The position numbers and the translations under genes were made by a program. A DNA stretch of 17,714 nucleotides from Fomitopsis serialis (taxonomy: Eukaryota > Basidiomycota > Agaricomycetes > Polyporales > Fomitopsidaceae): NCBI RefSeq assembly GCF_022376445.1, contig NW_025955630.1, positions 1 to 17,714 on the forward strand, given 5' to 3'. Within the stretch, counting starts at the first letter, position 1; every line of letters starts with the position of its first letter. This document shows positions 9,244 through 17,714 of the stretch, one piece after another. The notes under the pieces are model-generated. The model saw only the letters and a list, made by a program, of their open reading frames with translations, did no database searches and was not told the origin of the DNA.

Positions 9244-10528
9244 GTGAAGTGAAGTTTGATGAGTCGAGCCGCATCGCTTACAGTTGGGTTGTTTGAGGTC
9301 GCTTAACTGTTGTAGGGTCACGTACATTGCTTATAATTTTGACAAAACCGCGCACCTCGTCGTAAGATCTCCCCGTGGAACAGACGTGCTACTTGGCGTA
9401 TGCGGCGACGGATTCAGTGTGTGAACGGCTGCGAAGTGAGGCGAAGTGAGTACGAAGACGTCGTTCACAGCGGAGGGCGACCGTACTGTGTTCGTCTTGT
9501 GGATAGTGTCCTACGTCTTAAGGTAGGTGAGTCGTGCACTTCGCTAACAGGGTGCCTATTCTCACAGTGTGGCACGTCAGTGTCGTAGCACAGTACTCAG
9601 AATTGTCGACGCACCCTTTCAAGGCCAGGCCTGTCTATCGTAACGCATTGAGAGGTCACGGTCAGGTCGTTCCCTCTGCGAAGACACACGGTTGGGATCC
9701 ATGAACAGGGCTAGAGTCCTTATTCTAGCAGCTCTGGCTGTTGAGGAATGGGGGAAGCGGAGGTGAGGGCGCCACAAGGTGAGCAGGTCGTACCCCTTCA
9801 ATAACGGATGGACTCTCGCTGCTCTTCCGCTGCGAGTTCCGTTGTTGACGGTCCAGGTTGTCGAGTGGCATTGTTGGGAGACTGGAAGTGGGCGGGAAAT
9901 GAAGGTGGGTGGCGCGCCACTCGCGGTTGTGGCGAGGGAATAGCAGGCGCAGATAGGTGGGATGCCCCTCTTGCGGCGCCGAATACGCGTAGAGGACCTC
10001 AGCTGACGCGTACCGAGTCCAGGTCGATAGGAAGCTTGCCGCTTCCGGGAAATCGACAGTGCTATGTGCGGGAGGATGAAGACGACGCGGGAAGTCTGCA
10101 TATGTCGCGCGGGCTCGCTTCGCCTTCCTGGACTCGTATGCACCTTCCAGTCGGTTCTATCCGAGGTCGGATGGCTAGGATTTCGATACGGCTGCCGACG
10201 TTACAGTGATGGGTGACTGCAAGTGAGGCAACAGGTGTGGACGCAGTTCGGCGTCCACGCACCCCGCGTGCGTATCGAACGGATCCGTACCGACCTCGGG
10301 GACTCGTCTACACCTCCGAGTCGGCTCTCCCCGACGAAGGTTGGGCCATACCATGTCACTGCTCTCGACGGCTCGATGTCCAGTGACTGGGAGTGTCATA
10401 CCCATTTCAGGCGCGATGCGAGGAGATGCGAGGTCCATGCGCACCTGCCAAATTTGGACGCCCTTGTATTCTCTATCTGGACAATGGTGCGCCGTTTCCC
10501 TGGCGACTTTCTGCCGCCCCGTTCTGCG
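9244..10528. other. No gene assigned
   Basis: The stretch 9244-9390 looks like intergenic or 3' flanking sequence. A plausible plus-strand intron lies at 9523-9567 (GTAGGT, CTAAC branch, CACAG), but its flanking exons cannot be extended with confidence. An exact 10-bp tandem, GCGAAGTGAG twice, is at 9431-9450. From 9620 to 10500 both strands have open frames of 120-175 codons, with no motif favouring either. Confidence 0.4.
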
Positions 10529-10830
10529 AGCCAATCACAGCGCCCAGCGCAGTGCAGGGGAATACACCGAAGTGTCTGCCAGTCCCGGCCTTGCGCGGGG
10601 AGGGAGCGGGCGTGACAGAGGTCGGCTAAGCGAGGCGCAGACGGGGGCCCCGGACGTTACCACGCTATATCCTGGGACGCCAGTGTTTGGCTTCCGTCGG
10701 GTGTTTGTTTGCGCATAAATTCCAACGTCCGCTCCGCCGTCGCTCTCTCTCTCCAACCACAATCTTCCCCGCGCTCTTCCCATATCTACGCGCGCCCTAC
10801 TATACTTTCCTGTCTTCCGCTTCCGTACAA
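10529..10830 (+). promoter_or_regulatory. Promoter region of the zinc-finger gene
   Basis: A CCAAT box in AGCCAATCACAG (10529-10540) is the same 12-mer as upstream of the repeat gene at 1630. A pyrimidine-rich tract (10741-10825, CGCTCTCTCTCTCC...) contains a TATA-like CTATACT at 10800. Pyrimidine-rich tracts shortly before the start are common in fungal promoters. The coding start is at 10882. Confidence 0.5.
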
Positions 10831-10881
10831 CAGTGAACCCTGTCTTACGATACTGCCGATACCATTTCAACGAACTTAAAG

Positions 10882-12092
10882 ATGTCGAACTATATCCACG
10901 ACCCCTCCCTCTTCGTCGACTACCTTTGCTATTCTGATGAGGGACAGTAAGTCGTGACACCCCGTCTCAATGTCGTTCGACGCTGCTGACAGACCGATCG
11001 CCAGATCCCCTCCATCGTCCAAAAGCCCGTACGGCGACAGAACAATTTTTGCAAGCGATATGTCAGAAGAGGCAAAGTGAGGATCTGCTCTTGGTTAGCT
11101 TGTGGGCTTACTGATGTTTCTGGGTGTGCAGAGAGATCAATTCGTTCTTCGATTTGGACGCCTGGCCTGGCGAATCATCAGCATCAACGACGGAGCAAAG
11201 TACAGAGGAATCAGGTGCCGAAGAACTGGACAATGAGGCACAGACGCGGGAACGGCATGAGGCGGAGCAGGATACATTGCAATACAAACTCGCCCTCCCG
11301 TCTGAATGGGCATTCCAGCCCGTGCTTCCTCCCCTCCCCTCCATCCCTGTCATTCCCGTTGAACGGCCAATGCCCATGCCTCAGGAGCGGGCGCATGTTC
11401 AAGGGGCCACGTCGCTCCCGTCGCTTCCCTCCGATGTTGCCGCTGGGCCTTCTGCCTCGGTCTACTATCCTACTGTCGGCGTCACGCGCGACAGAGAGGT
11501 CGAGGTCGAGGAAGAGGACGAGGACGAGATCCCCGCGAAGAGGAGGAAGCTCGTGACCATGCCGCCGCCGCAAACCCAGCAGGGCAAGCCGGCAAAACGA
11601 ACGCGCCTCGACCTCCCAACGTACGAGTGCACCTGGCGCCACAAGGACGGGCGGACGTGCGGGTGGGAAGGAGTGGCGGAGGACGGGTGGGCACACGTCC
11701 GTCACGTCCACGGACTACAAGACCTGGTTCGCCCAGAGCCCGCCCCAACGCCGGTGCAGTGTGGATGGGGTCCCTGCACATTCACCGCATACCCCAGCGA
11801 GATCCTGGAGCACTGGACGAATACACACCGGCGTGCGTTGGCGGAGACGCTACCTTCGGGTCGGACCCGCCAAGAGACCAAAGTCCAATGCGAAGCGTGC
11901 GCCAACACCGAAACGACCGTACAGTTTCGGAACCTCGCATCACATATGACGTACAAGCACTGGCCAGAGTGCAACATGTGGTGCGATAACTGCAAAGGTC
12001 GGTTTCGGCACGACACGTTCAACACAGCGAAACGCGACCACCGCGGCCGCTGCCTGGCGGAATTCATGAAGAAAGATCCTCGCTTCCGCTAG
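10882..12092 (+). CDS. Zinc-finger protein (C2H2-like, four fingers), three exons
   Basis: Exons are 10882-10946, 11005-11076 and 11132-12092, with introns of 58 bp (GTAAGT..CAG, CTGAC branch) and 55 bp (GTGAGG..CAG). The phases fit and the product is 365 residues. The N-terminal half is acidic and Pro/Ser-rich, as in activation regions. An acidic run EVEVEEEDEDEIP (about 168-180) meets basic nuclear-localisation-like PAKRRK and PAKRTR. Four Cys/His modules follow: C212, C222, H234 and H237 or H239; C256-x4-C261-x11-H273-x4-H278; C299-x2-C302-x14-H317-x4-H322; and C330-x2-C333..H349-x3-C353. The spacings are looser than in classic TFIIIA fingers, and none has a TGEKP-type linker. The likely role is a nuclear DNA-binding regulator or a relative that binds nucleic acid. 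This is inferred from composition; the target is unknown. The start choice rests on an ATG with purine at -3 and on the splice phases. Confidence 0.85.
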
Positions 12093-12602
12093 GCATCTTG
12101 GGGTCCTGTGCTACGGGACATTGTCGTGTACGCTGTCGATTGATATTGTTGCATTGCTCTCGAGCTGTGTTCCCTGTTGTTACGTCACTCGCTGCTGTAT
12201 CGCTCTAAATATGTAGTTGTGCTCGCTTTTGTATTGCTCTGACCATGTAGTCGCTTTCGATGTAGCACTGTCTACGATGCTGTGCGATACATCGTACTGT
12301 ACATTGTTGTTTCCGTCTCTGAATCAAGAGCTATCGAACAGCGAACATTTCTGTCTTCAACTAAGAAACTCGCCAACACTCCGCCTTCCCGTGCGTATGT
12401 CTGGCACTGGGCCATCACGTACGAAGCCTGCGCAAGGAATATGCATTCCATTGTGCTGAAAGGCATCATGAGTTAGCCTCCCTTGCAATCAATGCCTGAG
12501 GGCCTGCGTTGAGCAATCTGAGTCCCTCCAGTGGTGTAGCTTGACTGCTTGATTATGCGACCGTTCTGCGAACGGATTAGACTCTAACCGAAGGGCCGGA
12601 CC
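12093..12602 (+). other. 3' flank of the zinc-finger gene with imperfect repeats
   Basis: This stretch is T-rich after the stop at 12092, with no gene on either strand that I can support. It holds a two-unit imperfect repeat of period 34, TGTAT(C/T)GCTCTNANNATGTAGT, at 12196 and 12230. A weaker relative, TTGCATTGCTCT, lies near 12151. This is probably the 3' untranslated region and terminator, but no clear polyadenylation signal stands out. Confidence 0.45.
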
Positions 12603-13133
12603 CTACTTCCAGGCCTTAGGATGCGTAGAATTAGACACGTAGTAAAGGCGCTTGACGAAAATAAAACGTACATGACCCGAGATGTCGTTGCTCCTACGGC
12701 AGTAACATCGGACCCGTCCGTCGTTCGGATATGCGAAGAACGCATCCGCGAGCGCCACGATATCATGGCTCTCTAAATGACTCCGGCAGTGCACAGCCTT
12801 CCCTAGTAGTTCAGCCCTCCACTCCGAGCCCCACCGGAGTCCCACAGGACGCAGCGAGTCGCACTTAAATAAGACCAAGTGTACTACCAGTCAGCGCAAA
12901 CTAATGTCTCGCAAGTATGTCTAGAACTCACCGTGTTGCGTCAACATGTCGTCCATTGGCTCCACAAAGCCGTCGACGTGGGAGGAGTGATACGTTGGAG
13001 GGTCCCCCTGCCACACTACTTGTACCTCCGTCTTGCCGGGCGTCCATTTTGCGAGGGTGCCGACAAGCTCTGCGACACATCGGTGTACTGTCGACAATGA
13101 CGGGTCCGTCGAGCGCCCATGACTCAGGGTGGT
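12603..13133 (-). CDS. 3' part of a minus-strand gene (two exons, family not recognised)
   Basis: Exon 13133-12932 is open in one frame and reads RCVAELVGTLAKW..QVVWQGDP..VDGFVEPMDDMLTQ. It ends at a GTGAGT donor. The intron 12931-12884 (48 bp) has CTGAC as branch site and TAG as acceptor. Exon 12883-12603 continues in phase (Gly codon split 1/2) with VLFKCDSLRPVGLRWGSEW, then ALADAFFAYP and GHVRFIFVKRLYYV, to TAG at 12603-12605. The balanced hydrophobic/charged composition, many Trp and aromatic residues, and exact splice phasing are typical of a folded domain. No start codon fits, because TAA at 13134-13136 precedes the first exon. The gene must therefore have further upstream exons, perhaps the frameshifted ones at 13272-14021, or be 5'-truncated. 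Function unknown. Confidence 0.55.
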
Positions 13134-13271
13134 TTACTAAATGAGAATCGACTAGCTCGTCACGCCGTCGTTGGATGGAATGTCATCGATTCATCGTGCA
13201 TCTGTGCGGTACTACGTAACGCGTGTCAGATATGCCAAAACGGCACGAAGGAAAGGGATATCTGACCTTGT

Positions 13272-14021
13272 CTAAAAATCACCTTGAGCTATCCCCGCCG
13301 CGCTAAGGTCATCCAGCTGCGAGCGACGCGATCGCCTCAGTATCATCGCCTGACACTCGTGTTGTAGAGAATACATCCAGCACAAGATTGCTAGGATAAG
13401 AGTGAGATTTTGAGCACGAAGTACGATGACAGAGAGACCCACATACCCAGTTAACATCCCTCAGAATCTGAGGCCGTGCCGGTCGTCCGGTCCCAGGTTC
13501 GTTACGGGAACGGTGCCTCATCGGGACCAACGGCGCATAGGGTGGTAGACATGTGAACACGTCTTAACGGTCATGGTCCGCCGACGCAACTTCTGTGACG
13601 AAACGACACGCAAAGAGCGCCGGGTGGGGACAAAACGTGGGGCTTCGATGCAATCAAACTCCGGGCGCATCATCCGTCTGGATGAACGGGGTCAACGTGG
13701 AAGCAGTCTATGGGCTGCGGAATCAACACAACCATCAACGGATGTGATTCGTGGATGCAGCGCCAATCCTTTGTGACTGGCGGGTCCCAGACGCCGAGAG
13801 GTCGTCGCTGCGACGCGTCATGCGAGGACGGAGGGGTTTCGAATGGTGCTGCTCTTCTGCGAAGGGCCAGGCGGCTCGACAGCTCCAATCTCGTTTGGCA
13901 GGGCATCACACCGTGGAGGTCTACGTCGTGGCTTCAGTGCAGAGCATGGGGCGATGCAGAGTCCACGGGTATAGTGATCGATGTTGATGGCGATGAAAGC
14001 GTCAGTCGGATCCTTATTCAA
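13272..14021 (-). pseudogene. Frameshifted minus-strand exons, paralogue B
   Basis: Reading leftward, one frame (14021-13818) has NKDPTDAFIAINIDHYTRG and ends in TGA. A second frame picks up near 13800 with VWDPPVTKDWRCIHESHP and IPQPIDCFHVDPVHPDG, then TGA. A third continues at once with MMRPEFDCIEAPRFVPTRR. A fourth (13560-13309) has GTGRPARPQILRDVNW and LCHRTSC. The pieces follow each other in order, as expected for one protein broken by frameshifts, and the region 13210-13790 is homologous to paralogue A (6500-7120). An intron-like end (CTGACACGCGTTACGTAG, near 13214-13230 on the plus strand) matches the CTGACACGCCTTAG acceptor of A. B may once have joined the gene end at 12603-13133. The family is not recognised. 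Confidence 0.48.
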
Positions 14022-14652
14022 TCCGAGGGTACATACCCAGCATCCACTCTCTCACCAGCTAAACGCGTGACCGAGCATTATCGTGTGGACTTTTGCTGCA
14101 GCACAACGTATATGCTTACGGGTGAGGATGTAAGCCTCGGCCACTGCAGTGCTCACCACGAGCAGTGCCAGAAACAGACGCGGACGGGTGTTTGTCACGT
14201 GAGCAGCTAGCCAATGAGCGTGCTCGAACGACAGTATTCTGCCTTTTCGGGTGGGGAGCGCGGAGCGCGGCGGGGCGGGGCGTTGTGGCGGGGTCACGGT
14301 GGCTGTGCCGACGGAAGCGCCGAAGGTCGTCGCCAGGTCGTCGGCTCCCAAAATATTCATCCTTCGTTCATCGTAGTCTTTGCCATCAGCACAAGTTTGC
14401 CATGGTCTCTTGATTCGGATGCTCGCTCGCCCCGCCTGCCCACAGCCGTGCCTACGTGATTCTGTGCTGAAGGCCCTCGGTTGGGATACAAGAAGTCGTT
14501 GCTCGACCACCAGGTCATCGCGGTAGATGTCGATGCAGGGCCTCTGGGAGCGCTGCAATGAAGGGCGGGAATGGCCGTCCGAATGCGTTCCCCAGGGTCT
14601 ACGGTCCATGTCGGGTAGGAGATGGTGACGTGCTCTCTCGTGGCTAGTAGTA
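14022..14652. other. No gene assigned
   Basis: A minus-strand frame (14609-14052) is open for 185 codons and includes a hydrophobic stretch (RLFLALLVVSTAVAEAYI), but it lacks supporting splice or family evidence. The stretch 14250-14300 is very G-rich on the plus strand, with a direct repeat GAGCGCG. Confidence 0.4.
14196..14215. promoter_or_regulatory. CACGTG and CCAAT pair
   Basis: CACGTG (14196-14201) and CCAAT (14211-14215) lie 10 bp apart, upstream of the minus-strand exons that start near 14021. These are common binding motifs for bHLH and HAP factors in fungi. With the gene downstream broken, the assignment is tentative. Confidence 0.28.
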
Positions 14653-15182
14653 TCAGTGAGTGATTGGTTTTTTTTTTTTACTCGGGCCTAAGAACCACGG
14701 CGCGCCCTTGATTGCGATGGTCCTTTTAGCACATCCCTTGGTGTAGATGGGTGTAGTCTCTCTGCGCTTGTTCGGCACCCGCAGCTGTGTCTGACGAGAG
14801 CAGTGAGACAACATCGTAAGGCGCGAATATGGTCGGTGCCTACCTGATGTCTAGAGCCCGTCCCGAGAAGGGCGCTGTTCGAATCAATCCTGACGCCGGG
14901 GTCAGGATTCGGGAGTGAGCTGGACGGGTTTTTGGGGTCGTGGACGTCAAGGCCTTCGTATGACGTGGCAACTAAGGTCCCTCCTCCTGGCAACCTTCGG
15001 GCCAGTTGCTCGTTGCCAGCTCTGTATTCGTCCGATGAGTTTCGTTGTGTGGGTGGCAGCGATATGAGGCATTGTAGCAGGGAGACTGATCGTCCTCCTC
15101 CCCGCCCAATATCCGAGTCCTTCGAAACGCGACTTGACCCTGGTGTAACACATGTCCGTGAGCTGCGGATGGTCCTCTTCAT
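14653..15182 (-). CDS. Two-exon hypothetical gene with Lys-rich C-terminus
   Basis: ATG at 15182 (A at -3) opens exon 15182-14844 (113 codons). The intron 14843-14791 (53 bp) has donor GTAGGC and acceptor GTCAG with a CTCAC branch. It joins in phase 0 to exon 14790-14653 (45 codons plus TGA), for 158 residues in all. The first exon is Ser/Arg/Gly-rich and includes DEYRAGNEQLARRLPGGG and DPKNPSSSLPNPDPG. The last exon reads TQLRVPNKRRETTPIYTKG and ends GPSKKKKPITH. The KKKK comes from a run of 12 A on the coding strand, a likely site of frame change. Another minus frame overlaps the 5' half (15204-14947), so the true start is uncertain. No known domain was recognised. Confidence 0.42.
14668..14679. 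repeat. Homopolymer run of 12 T (12 A on the minus strand)
   Basis: This is the longest homopolymer in the window. It falls in the last exon of the minus-strand gene at 14653-15182, where it encodes four Lys. I looked for a flanking target-site duplication that would mark a retroposed poly(A) tail and saw none. Confidence 0.8.
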
Positions 15183-15529
15183 GATAGCTAAGACGAGGAA
15201 GCACTAACTTCGCTTCTCGCGTGCTGGCACGGGTTGGTCCTGATCATAGCAGCAGACCCGTACTGCGATGCATGTCATACATCATCGAGCAGCTCATGCC
15301 AGACGGGCGCACCCCTGCGTAAATCCAGAAGCAGACTCAGTGGCTATTTGAAACCTAGTGAGTGTTCATTCCTACCTGCGCGCCCTCCGGAGTTTCCGAG
15401 ATTGCCTGGCGAAAGGTGCGGTGGGAAAGGTCAACCTGAGTACCGCTAAATGGTCGACCCGAGCTCATTCGCACCTTTATGCACCTGTGTCCTCGGATAC
15501 GCAACGTCTACCCGCCAGACGACATTCTC
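15183..15529. other. Intergenic stretch before the right repeat copy
   Basis: No coding frame, repeat or site could be supported here. The homology to the left repeat copy begins close to 15530-15550. Confidence 0.4.
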
Positions 15530-17714
15530 TATAGTATCTGACGCATGAATGCTCTGCCACATGCCTGGCAGCCACGCGCATTCGGGATCTTGGCTTGGCA
15601 AGCGTTGTGAGCCAAGCTTTGGCTGACGCGGTTCACACAGAGTGATCCGCACCTCTTTTCAGTATCTCCGGTCCAGAACATGGAGGGGACAGGCTTGAAG
15701 AGTAGGTAAAGCGAAAGCGCTAGGTTGTGAGTGTGGATATGTAGTCACTAACGAAGAACCCGTACCGCTTCCTCGCCGACTCCAAACTAACGGCATGACT
15801 ATCGAGACTTGCAGAGTCGCTCCCTTCACGGCGTATGGTCGTCGGCCTGTGCTATGAGCAACATCTTCAAATCAGCAATGTGTACGAAGATCCTGTGATC
15901 GTCTCAGTAAGTGCGTTGCTACTCCGCGTCAAAGGTACTTACCGACCTCGCGTCCCGGTGTCCGTCTTTGCCTAGTAGGCAAACATCCTATTCACTTGGT
16001 GGCAGTAGACTTGTGCGCGGAAGGACCTGGTAATGGAAACTGCGTTGAGAACCGATACAGAGGTGGTGAGTAAGAACACTTGCTTGTCAATTGCGGCACC
16101 TGCCTGGGAAGTCGTGGTCCCGTGCTAGCGCCCAGACGACGGCGGGTCGCGTCGTATAGCGGTGTACAGGGGCATATGCACACGTCGTATACACCGTATC
16201 ATAGGATGTACTAGCTTTTTCAGGTCGTCCAAGCATTGCAGGATATTCACTGGGAAAAGCAGAACGACACGAGTCGAGCGACAAGCAAAGCCTATGGCCG
16301 AGAGCTGGCCACATCATGAGTAAGTACTAGAAACATCTTCTCGAGGAGGTAGACACGCCTGAAAGCCTTCTCAGACGAGCTTGGGATCCACGAGGGACCA
16401 TCTTGGCACTCTGCGAATGGCGAGAGCTGCTGGGCGCCAAAAGTGAGCCACTCCCGAATATATGTCGAAATATGCGAAAGGGCATACCGGCGGGTGAGTG
16501 CGTCTGGCTTATGCATTCAGAACATTCAGGAACCCTACACGCTTCCTTAGGATAACGATAGGGCTGACTTGAACGGGGATAGTGCGAAGCGAGTCCGGGA
16601 GGATGTCGCAAGAAACAAGCGACACTACTCACTACAATTTTAGTTCGCACGTCGCCAGAGCTTCCGTCGATTCAAGGTGTGTCCGCGCTCCCCGTTTTCG
16701 GGCCTTTGGCGATTGGGTGGGTGCCTTCCCCACTCAAGACGACTCGGACGTCGGCGGCTGGAGGTGTCGCGTCGCGCGAGTCCCGGAACGGGCAGTTTCG
16801 TCGCTTCCCATAACGGGGAAGTCCTTGATGCACATCCGAGCAGAGGGGAGTGATGTCTGCTGCTCTTGGGATAATGCAGCTCGAAAAGATTCATTGTAGG
16901 ACACAGGAATGCACGTCAATGCGGGCCGACTTGAACGGTGAGGCTAGCTTGAGCCGGGACGCTCTGCGATGGACGGCGAGGGCCGAGCGGGTGGAACTCC
17001 GGCGGTGGCTGGGATGCACCTTCGCTGGGTCTGAAATCCGTCACTGCTGTTAAATTCGCCCAGTGCCCTCCCTGCTTCCTCATCCGGGACTGCCACGTCC
17101 ACAATTTCCTTTCTTCCACTCCGCCTCCTCACAGTGTATCACTTCCCGGCTCTTCTAGTCAATAACAGTCCGACGAGGCTCATACCTACCTATTCGCCTC
17201 CACATCTCTACTATCACGAGTCGAAAATGGCCTTCTGGAGGGATGGCGGCTACTGGCAGTTTGCGAAAGACGAGGCTTCGATCCCGGAAATGGGGAGAAA
17301 GTACTGTCGTACATCGTGCCTCTGCAGACAGACAGCATACTTACTCGTCCTTCGTCAGCCTGAGGCCGGCGGACTACACACCCTGCCCTGAAGAACCTTG
17401 CGCAGATACCGCGGTGATCTTTGCAACTCACATTCAAGCAGAGCTCGCCAACCAAGTAACGTAAGCGAGTGCGTAGCTCTGTGACATGGATCCCGCTGAC
17501 GACGTCGTTTGCTCAGCGACTCTGAGGACGACTCTGACACTGAGAGCTCGATCGGCAGCATGTCTCGTACTTCCTCTGTATCGCACACTTTCGAGGTGCC
17601 TTCCTCCAAGCGGTACGTACACTGTTCGCGTTAGGTTTGCACCTCAGCCTCAGGCTCATCCCGTTATGCAGCCCGCTCGCGAAGCCGTCTGGTACAAAGG
17701 CCAAACCGACTCCT
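15530..17714 (+). repeat. Right copy of the >2.18 kb direct repeat
   Basis: This is the second copy of the segment at 1-2188. The first recognisable match is the conserved CTCTGCCACAT...CTGGCAG block near 15551-15570, which pairs with 30-50. The match continues to the window end. Small indels are scattered through the 5' 900 bp. In the gene part the only indel is a single base missing inside intron 3. The window ends in the fourth exon of the gene, so the full length of the repeat cannot be judged. Confidence 0.93.
17227..17714 (+). CDS. Second copy of the small four-exon RG-rich gene (cut by window end)
   Basis: Exons are 17227-17300, 17359-17460, 17517-17612 and 17672 onward. The gene is cut 43 bases into exon 4, so the RG-rich tail is not visible. 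Splice sites and phases are the same as in the left copy. Intron 2 is identical between copies. Intron 1 differs at four sites, and intron 3 has one missing base and one substitution. Coding differences are W to F near residue 12, V to A in exon 2, and silent changes. This pattern suggests the reading frame has been under selection in at least one copy. Its promoter differs from the left copy in the TATA-like and CCAAT elements, so expression may differ. Confidence 0.68.

Noticed and set aside
11211..11781. Long minus-strand frames opposite the zinc-finger gene
   Set aside because: They are antisense shadows of the third exon, which has clear Cys/His modules on the plus strand.
1..17714. LTR retrotransposon or Helitron bounded by the direct repeats
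   Set aside because: No reverse transcriptase, integrase, helicase or Rep motifs, no primer-binding site, and no TG..CA repeat ends were seen. The repeats carry a spliced gene and run past the window.
1..17714. tRNA, rRNA or CRISPR array
   Set aside because: No sequence with both tRNA A and B boxes, no rRNA core sequence, and no regularly spaced short repeats were found by eye.

Overview
The window looks like nuclear DNA of a filamentous basidiomycete (Agaricomycetes; a Polyporales-type genome is my guess). The reasons are GC content a little above half, and genes split by 48-66 bp introns with GTRNGY donors, CTNAY branch sites and YAG acceptors. There are also CCAAT boxes upstream of genes, and no bacterial operons or ribosome binding sites. 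I found no tRNA, rRNA, CRISPR array or recognisable transposase or reverse transcriptase by eye. Many long frames are open by chance on both strands. I therefore kept gene calls to frames backed by splice signals in matching phase, recognisable motifs, or comparison of two copies.

Layout. (1) The first ~2.19 kb (1-2188) is repeated in the same orientation at the right end (about 15530-17714). Both copies run off the window or are cut by it. Each carries the same small four-exon gene, complete at 1700-2413 and cut at 17227-17714. It encodes a protein with an acidic-serine middle and a basic, Arg/Gly-rich tail. (2) 2.4-5.1 kb is mostly unassignable, apart from a clean TATA box before a 46-residue frame and one convincing spliced exon pair (3349-3801). 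(3) 5.15-5.74 kb is a broken C2H2 zinc-finger gene. (4) 5.95-7.34 kb on the minus strand is a chain of decayed exons. Its upstream part is an old paralogue of 13.2-13.8 kb. (5) 7.3-10.5 kb is largely ambiguous and includes a ~185 bp tandem duplication (8290-8675). (6) 10.88-12.09 kb holds the best gene of the window, a three-exon, 365-residue zinc-finger protein with its promoter. (7) 12.6-14.0 kb on the minus strand has a convincing two-exon gene end followed upstream by frameshifted exons. (8) 14.65-15.18 kb on the minus strand holds a two-exon hypothetical gene.

Taken together, the window reads as a rapidly turning-over accessory region. It has a few intact regulatory-type genes (a zinc-finger protein and RG-rich basic proteins) set among several broken relatives and bounded by an old segmental duplication. 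No pathway or complex can be assembled from these genes. The most interesting items are the duplicated small gene and the unrecognised minus-strand family present as two decayed copies 6.7 kb apart.
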